Part shown: piece by piece, positions 15,232-23,365 of the stretch
How positions within the stretch are numbered: the stretch's first letter is position 1
Layout of the letters: every line of letters starts with the position of its first letter
From: Pantanalinema sp.
GTDB lineage: Bacteria > Cyanobacteriota > Sericytochromatia > S15B-MN24 > UBA4093
DNA: 64,000 bases
Direction of reading: 5' to 3'
NCBI GenBank assembly: GCA_036704125.1
Contig: DATNQI010000098.1
Location: forward strand, 1-64,000
Notes under the pieces: model-generated
What the model was told of the DNA's origin: nothing
The model's database searches: none
Seen by the model: only the letters and a program-made list of their open reading frames with translations
Position numbers and translations under genes: made by a program

Positions 15232-16158
15232 TCACACCGTGCGCATGGCGAGCAGCTCGTGCCCGCCCAGCTCCAGCAGCTCCTGGCCCAGGGTCTCGCC
15301 GAGCACCTCGGGCTTGGCCATGGGGCCTTCCAGGGTGCGGCGGATCAGGCGCGAGCCGTCCGGGGCCGCCACCACGCCCTCCAGGTGGAGGTGATCCCCG
15401 AAGAGGCGGCCGTGGGCCCCGATGGGCGCCTGGCAGCCGCCCTGCATGGTCCGAAGCAGGGCGCGCTCGGCCACCACCGCCGCGCGGGTGCTCGCGTCGT
15501 CCAGCCGCGCGACGATCTCGGCGAGCGCGGCGTCGTCGGCGCGCAGCTCGACGGCGACCGCCCCCTGCGAGACCGCAGGCAGGCACACCCCCATGGGGAT
15601 GCGGGCGGTGATGCGCTCTTCCCAGCCGAGGCGGATCAGGCCCGCCGCCGCCAGCACGATCGCATCCAGGTCCTGGTGCTCCAGCTTGGAAAGGCGGGTG
15701 TCCAGGTTGCCGCGCAGGTCCTCGAAGCGCCAGGTGGGGTTGTGGTGCCTGAGCTGGGCCACGCGGCGGATGCTGCCCGTGCCGATGCGGGCGCCGTCGG
15801 GCAGGTCGTGGATCGAGGCGTGCTTGAGCGAGACCATCACGTCGTGGGCGTCCTCGCGCGGCATGAAGGCCCCGAGCATGAGGTGGGGAGGCACGGAGCT
15901 CGGCATGTCCTTGCCCGAGTGGACGGCGATGTCGACCCGACCCTCAAAGAGGGCCGCCTCCAGCTCCGCCACGAAGACGCCCTGGCCGCCCACCGCCGCG
16001 AGCGGCACGTCCTGGCGGCGATCGCCCTCGGTCCGGATGATCTCGATGTCGCACGAGATTTCCGGGGCCACCGCGCACAGGCGGCTGATGACCCAGTTGG
16101 CCTGCCAGAGCGCCAGCGCGCTCCCCCGGGTCCCTACCTTGATTCGACGGCCTTGCAT
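15232..16158 (-). CDS. hemC: Porphobilinogen deaminase (hydroxymethylbilane synthase)
   Basis: This 308-residue enzyme joins four porphobilinogens into hydroxymethylbilane. It begins RRIKVGTRGSALALWQANWV. The catalytic aspartate is D84 in HSGKDMPS, and the cofactor-attaching cysteine is C242 in MQGGCQAPIGAHG. Substrate-binding arginines occur in GTGSIRRVAQL and DLRGNLDTRLSKL. The length and motifs are normal for the family. The gene starts the minus-strand hem unit. Confidence 0.97.
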   Translation of the reverse strand: MQGRRIKVGTRGSALALWQANWVISRLCAVAPEISCDIEIIRTEGDRRQDVPLAAVGGQGVFVAELEAALFEGRVDIAVHSGKDMPSSVPPHLMLGAFMPREDAHDVMVSLKHASIHDLPDGARIGTGSIRRVAQLRHHNPTWRFEDLRGNLDTRLSKLEHQDLDAIVLAAAGLIRLGWEERITARIPMGVCLPAVSQGAVAVELRADDAALAEIVARLDDASTRAAVVAERALLRTMQGGCQAPIGAHGRLFGDHLHLEGVVAAPDGSRLIRRTLEGPMAKPEVLGETLGQELLELGGHELLAMRTV

Positions 16159-16280
16159 GAAAAATCCTCGCTAGAAGGGGGGTTTGATCCAGTCTAGCAA
16201 GGGCGCCCGGCGCCGTAAACGTCTCGTTCGCTCCGTTTGGCGCGCCCGGCCAGGGGTATGGATCGCGCAGGAGGACACGG

Positions 16281-16697
16281 ATGCGATCGAAGCGCCCCGC
16301 AAAAGTCGAGCAGATCCCCTGCCTGAGCCGTCCGCGCCCCCCCCGGCCCGCATCCGGCGGCAAGGGAAAGATCCTGCTGAGGATGGACGCCGCCGCATGG
16401 GGGCGCGCCACCCGCTTCGACCTGGAGCGCCAGGGCTACGCCGTCACCAGCGTGCCCAGGCTGGACGCCGCGACGATCGCGCGCCACTCGCCCGACGCGA
16501 TCCTCTTCTTCGCCCAGGCGCACGAGGCCCCGGAGGCGCTCGCGCAGCTGCCCCGGGGGATGACCGTGATCGTGGCGAGCGTGGGGGAGGCCCCTGCGGC
16601 GCACGTCGAGGCGCTGGCCGAGGCGCGGGGCTACCGGATGCTGCACAGCCGCTACGGGCCCTGCCTTCACCAGGTCATGGGCGCCCTGTCGAACTAG
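16281..16697 (+). CDS. Hypothetical protein with degenerate receiver-like fold
   Basis: The 138-residue protein has a basic N-terminal tail and then KILLRMDAAAWGRATRFDLERQ. The order of strands and helices (ILLRMD, DAILFFAQ, MTVIVASVGE, GYRMLHSRYG) is like a CheY receiver, but the phospho-acceptor aspartate is not obvious. Function is unknown. Its stop codon overlaps the convergent ComFB gene by four bases. The translation start is uncertain and could be the ATG at 16380. Confidence 0.5.
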   Translation: MRSKRPAKVEQIPCLSRPRPPRPASGGKGKILLRMDAAAWGRATRFDLERQGYAVTSVPRLDAATIARHSPDAILFFAQAHEAPEALAQLPRGMTVIVASVGEAPAAHVEALAEARGYRMLHSRYGPCLHQVMGALSN

Positions 16698-16993
16698 TCG
16701 CCGAGCACCCTCAGCACGCCGCGCGCGCGCGCGTGACGCGGCCGGGCGCTGATCATCTGGATCGCCCAGGACACGCAGTACTCCACGTCCGCCCGCAGGG
16801 AGGCCGCCGTGGCCTCCAGGTAGCCGTTCATGGCCCCCGACTCGTCCACGATGTAGCGCGGGGGCAGGTTGTTGAGGGCGAAGGCCATCATGTCGACGCG
16901 GCAGCGATCGCAGGCGCAAGCATCCGGCGACCGAACGATCAGCTCGGCCAGGGCGGCCTCGACCTGGTCTTCCATGACGTTGTGTAACTTCAC
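16694..16993 (-). CDS. comFB: ComFB-family protein
   Basis: This 99-residue protein matches the late-competence ComFB family: NVMEDQVEAALAELI, the cysteine pair in CACDRCRVDMMAFALNNLPP and PRYIVDESG. ComFB-type proteins are common in cyanobacteria and have been linked to cyclic-di-nucleotide binding and motility or competence. Nothing in the neighbourhood shows which role applies. The start at 16993 places the conserved NVMED near the N terminus. Confidence 0.85.
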   Translation of the reverse strand: MKLHNVMEDQVEAALAELIVRSPDACACDRCRVDMMAFALNNLPPRYIVDESGAMNGYLEATAASLRADVEYCVSWAIQMISARPRHARARGVLRVLGD

Positions 16994-17041
16994 GGCATGA
17001 ACTCCCTAGCGAAAGTTTCCTCGGGAAATCATACCAGAGAA

Positions 17042-18019
17042 CTAGGCGCGGGGGACCCCCGAGGCTCCGAGCAATTCGGCGGCCCGGGTCACGTCGGCGC
17101 GGATCTGGGAGACCAGGGCGTCGATGGAGGTGAAGGCCTGCTCAGGGCGCAGGCGGTGCACCAGCTCCAGGGTCATGGCGCGGTCGTAGAGATCGCCCGC
17201 GTAATCGAGCAGGTGCGCCTCGATGCGGAGCTGCGGCGGATCGAAGGTCGGGCGCATCCCCAGGTTGACCACGCAGGGGTTCGAGCGGCCATCCCAGCGG
17301 GCGTTGCCGGCGTAGACGCCGTAGGCGGGCAGGAGCTTCTGCGGATCGGCCGAGACGTTGGCGGTCGGGAAGCCCAGCAGGCGCCCGCGCTGATCGCCCT
17401 TCACCACCGGGCCCGAGAGGGAATAGGGACGCCCGAGCAGGTGGTTCGCCTCCTCGACGTGGCCGGTGGCGAGCAGCTTGCGGATCCGCGAGCTCGAGAC
17501 GGGGGCGCCGTCCAGGGTGCAGGGCGGAACGACCGTCACCGAGAAGCCGTGATCGGGACCGAGGGCCTGCAGGGTCTCGACGTTGCCCGACTGCTGATGC
17601 CCGAAGGCGAAGTTGTAGCCGACCACCACGTGCCGCGCCGCGAGCTGCTCGGCCAGGATGCGGCGGATGAACTCGCGCGCGTCGATCCCGGAGAAGGCCG
17701 GGGTGAAGTGGGCCCCGATCACGACGTCCACGCCGAGCTCGGCCAAGAGAGCCTGCTTCTCGTCCCAGGTGGTGATGAGCGGCACCGGGAAGTCGGGCCG
17801 CAGCACCGCGCGCGGGTGCCCCACGAAGGTGAAGACGACGCAGGGCAGGCCCTCGCGCGCGGCGATCGCCTTGGCCCGGGCGATGACGGCCCGGTGGCCC
17901 TGATGGATCCCGTCGAACATCCCGATGGCGACGACAGAGGGGATGGAAGGGCGCTCGAGCGCCAGATCGGGGTAGTGAAGGAAGATGGTTTCCACGGGAC
18001 GTCCCTTGAATTGGGTCAT
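17042..18019 (-). CDS. ribF: Bifunctional riboflavin kinase/FAD synthetase
   Basis: This 325-residue enzyme makes FMN and FAD. The N-terminal nucleotidyltransferase half has AIGMFDGIHQGHRAVIARAK (HxGH-like), HPRAVLRPD and SSSRIRKLL. The C-terminal kinase half has GPVVKGDQRGRLLGFPTANV, then YGVYAGNARWD. The ATG at 18019 is taken because the conserved domain begins soon after. The longer upstream frame only overlaps aroE in another phase. Confidence 0.96.
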   Translation of the reverse strand: MTQFKGRPVETIFLHYPDLALERPSIPSVVAIGMFDGIHQGHRAVIARAKAIAAREGLPCVVFTFVGHPRAVLRPDFPVPLITTWDEKQALLAELGVDVVIGAHFTPAFSGIDAREFIRRILAEQLAARHVVVGYNFAFGHQQSGNVETLQALGPDHGFSVTVVPPCTLDGAPVSSSRIRKLLATGHVEEANHLLGRPYSLSGPVVKGDQRGRLLGFPTANVSADPQKLLPAYGVYAGNARWDGRSNPCVVNLGMRPTFDPPQLRIEAHLLDYAGDLYDRAMTLELVHRLRPEQAFTSIDALVSQIRADVTRAAELLGASGVPRA

Positions 18020-18066
18020 GAACGGCTCCCCATTATACCCGGATTGAGCCGCTCGGCGCTTCCGCA

Positions 18067-18918
18067 CTAACCACGGGTTTCGTCCAGCGCGCCGAGCCAG
18101 ACTTCGAGCGGGACGCGCGCGCCGGTCCAGCGCTCGAAGGCCGCCGAGGCCTGGGCCGCGAGCATGACCAGGCCGCTGCGGGCCGTCAGGCCGCGCGCGC
18201 GGGCATCCTGGACCAGGCGGGTCGCCGCCGGGCGATAGACCAGATCGACCACGGCCGAGCCCGCGCCGAGCAGGTCGACCTGCTCGGGGCTCAGGGGGCT
18301 GCGATCGCCGTCGGGGTACATGCCGACCGGGGTGGTGTTGACCACCAGGGCCGCCTCGCCCAGGTGCTCGGCGAGCGCCTCCCAGGGGATCTCGCGGTAG
18401 CAAGTCGCGCCGAAGGCCCGAGCGAAGCTCTCCACCAGGTCCCGCGAGGCCCCCTCTCGCCGCACCGCGAAGACGACCTCGCGCGCGCCCTGCTCGCCCA
18501 GGACGTCCGCGACCGCGCGGGCCGAGCCGCCCGCCCCCAGCACCAGCACCTTCCGACCCGCGACCGGCAGGCCCTCGATCAGGGCCTCGAAGCCGGCCGT
18601 GTCGGTGTTGTCGCCCACGAGGCGATCGCCGTCCCAGAAGAGGGTGTTGACCGCCCCCACCCGCCGGGCGCGCGAGGTGAGATCGTCCAGCAAGGGGATC
18701 ACCGCCTCCTTGTGGGGGAGGGTGACGTTGAGGCCCCGGATGCGCCAGGCGCGCACGGCGCGCACGGCATCCTCCACGCGCTCGCTTGGGGTGGGCAGGG
18801 CCAGGTAGACGCCGTCGAGGCCGGCATGGGCCAGGGCCGAGCGGTGCAGGCGCGGCGAGAGGGTGTGGCCCAGCGGATGGCCGATCAGGCCCAGCAGGAA
18901 GGTGTGGGCATCAGGCAT
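18067..18918 (-). CDS. aroE: Shikimate dehydrogenase
   Basis: This 283-residue NADPH enzyme reduces 3-dehydroshikimate in aromatic amino acid synthesis. It has the substrate site GLIGHPLGHTLSPRLHRSAL, the catalytic lysine in NVTLPHKEAVIP, GAVNTLFWDGDRLVGDNTD and the dinucleotide loop LGAGGSARAVA. The C-terminal GLVMLAAQASAAFERWTG is also typical. It overlaps the small membrane-protein gene upstream by eight bases. Confidence 0.97.
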   Translation of the reverse strand: MPDAHTFLLGLIGHPLGHTLSPRLHRSALAHAGLDGVYLALPTPSERVEDAVRAVRAWRIRGLNVTLPHKEAVIPLLDDLTSRARRVGAVNTLFWDGDRLVGDNTDTAGFEALIEGLPVAGRKVLVLGAGGSARAVADVLGEQGAREVVFAVRREGASRDLVESFARAFGATCYREIPWEALAEHLGEAALVVNTTPVGMYPDGDRSPLSPEQVDLLGAGSAVVDLVYRPAATRLVQDARARGLTARSGLVMLAAQASAAFERWTGARVPLEVWLGALDETRG

Positions 18919-19192
18919 GGAGGGCGATGAAGTAGAGGAACATGCCGGCTGCCGTGGCCGAGAGGGCCACGTAGGGCAGGCGCTTCTCGGGCTTGATGAG
19001 CGGCGCGTCGAAGAGCATGCGATAGAGGCCGGGGCCCGCGAGCAGCATCGTCGTCAAGCCGATGAGCGCCGTCTCGGCCAGCCCGAGCTCGGGCCGGATC
19101 AGGCCGATCAAGGCCCTCACCACGAGCGAGGCCAGCATGATCGACGCCAGGTAGGCGTTGCCGCGGGCCTTCTCGCTCAACATCAGGTTCAT
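18911..19192 (-). CDS. Small membrane protein of unknown function
   Basis: This protein of about 93 residues has three likely membrane spans (YLASIMLASLVVRALIGLI, ALIGLTTMLLAGPGLYRML, VALSATAAGMFLYFIAL) and no recognised domain. The ATG at 19192 was chosen over a start 33 bases earlier because the signal-like region begins there. It overlaps aroE and is probably in the same transcript. Confidence 0.6.
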   Translation of the reverse strand: MNLMLSEKARGNAYLASIMLASLVVRALIGLIRPELGLAETALIGLTTMLLAGPGLYRMLFDAPLIKPEKRLPYVALSATAAGMFLYFIALHA

Positions 19193-19287
19193 GCAGGCTT
19201 GCTCCTTCTCGTGGACGGGGGACACGGGCTTTGTACCCTCCCCCCCCGTTCGAGAAGCTTAAAAAATCTAAACGTTCGAATCCTCGG

Positions 19288-20781
19288 CTAGGGCGCGGCC
19301 TTCACCGCCGCCGCCGAGTCGCGGAACACGCCGCCCACCTCGCGGACCTTGGCGATCGCGCCCGAGGCCGTCTGGCCGATTTCCCTGGCCGCCTCGACCG
19401 GGTGCAGCACCGCCTGCTCGAGGGCCGCGGCCGCGCCGTAGACCGTGTTCGAGACGAAGAGCATCCCCTCGCCGAGGGCCGAGCCCGCGGCCCGGGCGGT
19501 GTCGACGGGGTGCAGGACGGTGTTGGCCGCGGCGACGCCGACCTTCTTGAGGGCGGGCCCCATCGAGTGCCCGAAGTCGTAGGCCGCGAGGCCCAGCTGG
19601 AGGAAGGAGGCGCCGATGTAGGCCGTGCGAAGGGCGGCGGTCCCGGGGATGAGCCAGGAAGCGAGCTTGAGGCCGTCGAGGCCGACGTTCAGGATCGCCC
19701 GGGCCTTGTCCCAGCCGCCGGCGTTCGGATCCGAGAAGACGTGCTTGAGCTTGACCCCGTCGGCGACGAGCATCCCCATGTCCGCCACCGGCGAGAGCAC
19801 CCGCATGAAGCGGGTGAACCACGCGCCCGCCTTGGCGAGGACGCCCACGCCCTGCAGGCGGCCCATGACCCCGCCGAACAGGCGGCTGCCGGCGGCGAGC
19901 TCGCCCAGGCTCGTCAGCGAGAGGCGCACGCCCTCGACGCCCTGGATGGTGCCGGCGGTCGCGCGCGACAGGTCGGCGAGCGCGTCGACCTTCTGGTCCC
20001 GGGTGGCGCCCTGGTCCGCCAGGGTGTCCCTGAGGCGGTCGTAGGTGGTGCCGACGCTCTTCACCATGGTGGGCACGGCGACGACGCCGAGGACGAGGCC
20101 CGCGCCGGTGCCGGCCACCTGGGCGGCCTTCAGGACGCCGGGGCTGAGCACCTCATCGACCTTGCCCAAAAAGCGCACGAGGCCCGAGTCGCGCATCTCG
20201 CTGGTCATGCGCTGGTAGGTGGGGTTCGAGAGGTAGTGGGCGTCGGCCGCCTTGATGGCGTTGATGGCGCCCTGCTGGTGGCGCACGTAGATCGAGGCGC
20301 TCTGGGTGGCGCGCGCGGTGGCGGCGAGCTTGAGGGCGCTGGTCGCGCTGGGGTCGGCGAGCACCCGCTGCAGCTCGGCGAGGTCGCGGGCGGCGGCGGC
20401 CTGCGAGCGCGAGAGGTCGGCGAAGGCGCCGGCGGTGTCGGTCACCGTCGTGATGCCGACGAAGGCCTTGCCCGCAGCCGCCTGGTTGCCGCGGCCGAGG
20501 ACGGTGTTCATCTCCTTGCCCAGCTTGTCGACGGTCTTGAGGGTGTTGCCCAGGTCCCGCGAGGCGTCCGCCAGCGAGACGGGGCGGGTGGCCGCGTTCG
20601 AGACGGCGCTGTCGAGGTTGGTGACGACCGACCCGGTGCGCACGAAGGTGTCGCGGAGCATGTTGCTCGAGTTGAGGAGCGCCTCGCCCTGCGAGCCCGC
20701 CAGCCAGCTGGCCGGCTTCGCGCCGCCGAGCGCCGCGACGCGGCGGGGCTGCTGGTTGATCGAGGCGAGCGAGACGGCCAT
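19288..20781 (-). CDS. Large alanine-rich helical protein of unknown function
   Basis: I do not recognise this 497-residue protein. It is almost wholly helical and alanine-rich, with several amphipathic or hydrophobic stretches (GAGLVLGVVAVPTMV, ASFLQLGLAAYDFG). Near the C terminus two similar segments contain LHPVDTARAAGSALGEG and LHPVEAAREIGQTASGA. There is no signal peptide; the first residues MAVSLASINQQPRRVAAL are polar. The composition recalls secreted helical translocator or structural proteins, but that is only resemblance. It is monocistronic, with a GGAGGATCC sequence before the ATG. Confidence 0.65.
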   Translation of the reverse strand: MAVSLASINQQPRRVAALGGAKPASWLAGSQGEALLNSSNMLRDTFVRTGSVVTNLDSAVSNAATRPVSLADASRDLGNTLKTVDKLGKEMNTVLGRGNQAAAGKAFVGITTVTDTAGAFADLSRSQAAAARDLAELQRVLADPSATSALKLAATARATQSASIYVRHQQGAINAIKAADAHYLSNPTYQRMTSEMRDSGLVRFLGKVDEVLSPGVLKAAQVAGTGAGLVLGVVAVPTMVKSVGTTYDRLRDTLADQGATRDQKVDALADLSRATAGTIQGVEGVRLSLTSLGELAAGSRLFGGVMGRLQGVGVLAKAGAWFTRFMRVLSPVADMGMLVADGVKLKHVFSDPNAGGWDKARAILNVGLDGLKLASWLIPGTAALRTAYIGASFLQLGLAAYDFGHSMGPALKKVGVAAANTVLHPVDTARAAGSALGEGMLFVSNTVYGAAAALEQAVLHPVEAAREIGQTASGAIAKVREVGGVFRDSAAAVKAAP

Positions 20782-20934
20782 GGGATCCTCCGAGCGAGGG
20801 GTGCCATGTCCTTGTCGGTCAATAAGCCGTCAATTCGGTAAGGAGCAGCCTAATGGAGCCCTAAATTTAGGTGAAAAAAGGCCGCTCGGTCGCACCGATG
20901 GACAGCCGAGGCGGGCTGGGGTATATCAAGGGGC

Positions 20935-21423
20935 ATGTCGAACCCACTTTCCAGACCCCGCCTCACGGCCCGACGGGCCGCAGGCGCCGCCCTGCTCGCC
21001 GTTCTCGTGCTGGCGGGCGCCTACGGCTTGACGCGCCTGGGCGCGATCAAGACGGTGATGGGCCTCTTCTCGCCCATGCCGGCCCAGGAGGAGGCGCTCG
21101 ACGCGCCGCGAATCACGGTCGAAGAAGCCAGGAAGCTCGAGGGGGCGCTCCTCGTGGACGTGCGCGGCGCGGGCCCCTACGATCAGGAGCACATCATCGG
21201 GGCGATCTGCGTCCCCAACCACGAGCTCGAGAAGTCCCTCGGCAAGCTCCCCAAAGAGAAAGCGATCGTCTGCTACTGCAGCTGTCCCAACGACCACCTG
21301 AGCCTGGTGGCGGCGAGCAAGCTGATCAAGCAGCACGGCTACCCCCGGGCCTACGCCCTGGAAGGCGGCCTTCCCAGGTGGAAGCAGCTGGGCTACCCCA
21401 TGGTGACGAGCGCTCGCCCTTAG
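20935..21423 (+). CDS. Membrane-anchored rhodanese-like protein
   Basis: This 162-residue protein has one N-terminal membrane anchor (residues 15-35) and a rhodanese domain (ALLVDVRGAGPYDQEHIIGA, then ALEGGLPRWKQLGYP). The active loop reads CYCSCPNDHLS with a cysteine at about 115, so it could carry sulfur on a persulfide. The histidine/serine loop replaces the common arginine version, and the substrate is unclear. It lies outside the cytoplasm if the anchor inserts as predicted. It converges with purB and overlaps it by four bases. Confidence 0.87.
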   Translation: MSNPLSRPRLTARRAAGAALLAVLVLAGAYGLTRLGAIKTVMGLFSPMPAQEEALDAPRITVEEARKLEGALLVDVRGAGPYDQEHIIGAICVPNHELEKSLGKLPKEKAIVCYCSCPNDHLSLVAASKLIKQHGYPRAYALEGGLPRWKQLGYPMVTSARP

Positions 21424-22820
21424 GCCTTCAGCTCTTCGAGCAGCTTCTCGCTCGCCGCGATCCCGATGTCCGCGAGCCGCTCGGCATACCCCGTGAAGCC
21501 CTCGGGCCTCAGGGCCTTGAGCCGCGAACGGGTCGTCTCGTCCATCTCGAGCCGGTCGATCAGCGTGTGCAGCACCTCCATGGTCACCGCCTCGCCGCGA
21601 GTCGTCTCCTTGAGCGCCTCGTAGGGGGCCGGGTGGCCCTGGGCGCGCAGGATGGTCTGGATGGCCTCGGCGAGCACCTCGGGATGATCGGAAAGGTCGC
21701 CGGCGACCCGATCGCCGTCGAGCGCGAGCCGCTCGAGACCCTTGACGGTGCTCCGGTAGGCCAGGAGCGCATAGCCCCACGCCACCCCCACGTTGCGCAG
21801 CACCGTCGAGTCCGACAGGTCGCGCTGCAGGCGGCTCTTCGGCAGCTTGTCCGCCATGAACCCCAGGAGGGCGTTGGAGAGCCCCAGGTTGCCCTCGCTG
21901 TTCTCGAAGTCGATCGGGTTGACCTTGTGCGGCATGGCGCTGGAGCCGACCTCGGCGGCCACCGGGCGCTGGCGGAAGTAGCCGTCCGAGATGTAGCGCC
22001 ACATGTCCTGGTCCAGGTCCAGGAGGATGTTGTGGATCCGGCGCAGCTGGTCGAAGAGCTCGGCGGTCCGGTCGTGGGGCTCGATCTGGGTGGTGATCAT
22101 GTTGGGCAGCAGGTCCAGCTGCGAGACGAAGTGGCCCGAGAAGGCGAGCCAGTCGAACTTCGGGTAGGCCGCGACCAGCGCCCCGAAGGTCCCGGTGGCG
22201 CCGTTGAGCTTGCCGTACAGCCGGAAGTCCTTGAGGGTCACGAGCTCCCCTTCGAGGCGCGACAGGAAGACCGCGAGCTCCTTGCCCACGGTGGTGGGGC
22301 TCGCCGGCTGGCCGTGGGTGCGCGAGAGCATGGGGACGGCCTTGGTGGCCTTCGCCAGGCCGACCAGGGCCGAGAGCACCTCGCCGAGGGCGGGCAGCAT
22401 GACGTCCTGGAGGGCGTCGCGCAGCATGCAGGCGTAGGCGAGGTTGTTGGTGTCCTCCGAGGTCAGGCCGAAGTGGACCTTCTCGATCTCGTTCTCGAAG
22501 CCCGGGAACTCGCGGAGGCGATCCTTGAGGAAGTACTCGACCGCCTTGACGTCGTGGTTGATCTTTTGCTCGATCGCCTTGATGGCCCGGGCGTCCGCTT
22601 CCGAGAAGCCGGCGTAGATCCCGCGCAGGCGCTCGAAGGCGTCCACCGGGAAGACGCGGCCCACGTCCGTGCCGTAGATGGCGCCCAGAAGCGCGATCAG
22701 ATACTCGACCTCGACCATGACCCGGTAGCGGTTGAGGGCGAACTCCGAGAAGTAGTCCGAAAGGGCGCCGACCTTGGCGGCATAGCGCCCGTCGAGCGGA
22801 GAGAGAGCTCTAAGATTCAT
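21420..22820 (-). CDS. purB: Adenylosuccinate lyase
   Basis: This 466-residue enzyme performs two fumarate eliminations in purine synthesis. It begins LRALSPLDGRYAAKVGALS and has SEDTNNLAYACMLRD, the catalytic-histidine segment SRTHGQPASPTTVGKE and the fumarase-superfamily signature SSAMPHKVNPIDFENSEGN. This layout is the longer PurB type, as in Escherichia coli. The ATG at 22820 overlaps the upstream membrane-protein gene by four bases (ATGA). Confidence 0.97.
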   Translation of the reverse strand: MNLRALSPLDGRYAAKVGALSDYFSEFALNRYRVMVEVEYLIALLGAIYGTDVGRVFPVDAFERLRGIYAGFSEADARAIKAIEQKINHDVKAVEYFLKDRLREFPGFENEIEKVHFGLTSEDTNNLAYACMLRDALQDVMLPALGEVLSALVGLAKATKAVPMLSRTHGQPASPTTVGKELAVFLSRLEGELVTLKDFRLYGKLNGATGTFGALVAAYPKFDWLAFSGHFVSQLDLLPNMITTQIEPHDRTAELFDQLRRIHNILLDLDQDMWRYISDGYFRQRPVAAEVGSSAMPHKVNPIDFENSEGNLGLSNALLGFMADKLPKSRLQRDLSDSTVLRNVGVAWGYALLAYRSTVKGLERLALDGDRVAGDLSDHPEVLAEAIQTILRAQGHPAPYEALKETTRGEAVTMEVLHTLIDRLEMDETTRSRLKALRPEGFTGYAERLADIGIAASEKLLEELKA

Positions 22821-23236
22821 GATCGTCCTTCTTGCTGATTGAGGCGGGCTTGCCGCAAAATCCGGCCCAGGCCGTAGCCGACCAGGCTCACCACCGTCCC
22901 CAGCAGCCACAGGGCTGCGATCCCGCCGAGCATCCGGGAGCGCTCCATCCCGGCGACCCATGCGAAGTAGCCACCCGCGACGAGGGCCACCGGCAGGGCC
23001 GCGATCGCGATCGCCCCCATGCGCCCGGGCTTCTCGCTCAGCCCGATGGCGAGGCCCCCCAGCACCCAGGGAAGCCCGACCGCGCGGAAGCAGCCGTAGG
23101 CGTAGGCGACCAGCCACGCGACGAGCGGCTGGTGGGTCCTCTCGAGCGCCGCCGAGAAGTCCTGGATTCCGAAGGGGGCGCCCACGAGCAGCTGGACCAG
23201 CACGGCGCGGGCGAAGAGGGTGAGCAGTGAAGCCAT
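22817..23236 (-). CDS. Four-span membrane protein of unknown function
   Basis: This protein of about 139 residues has hydrophobic spans (SLLTLFARAVLVQLLVGA, AVGLPWVLGGLAIGL, GAIAIAALPVALVAGGYFAWV, GGIAALWLLGTVVSLVGYGLG). There is no known motif. It is translated just before purB with overlapping start and stop, which suggests co-expression but gives no function. Confidence 0.55.
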   Translation of the reverse strand: MASLLTLFARAVLVQLLVGAPFGIQDFSAALERTHQPLVAWLVAYAYGCFRAVGLPWVLGGLAIGLSEKPGRMGAIAIAALPVALVAGGYFAWVAGMERSRMLGGIAALWLLGTVVSLVGYGLGRILRQARLNQQEGRS

Positions 23237-23365
23237 CACGTGTTAAAACTCCAAGTCCCACGATGATCGCAACTGAAGCGAGCGCCTGTCAAGGCAAAGC
23301 GAGCGAGGTTTGCCCCGGCGCGATCGGACCCGGTAGAATCGGGGCGGGAAAGGAAGAAGCCATCA

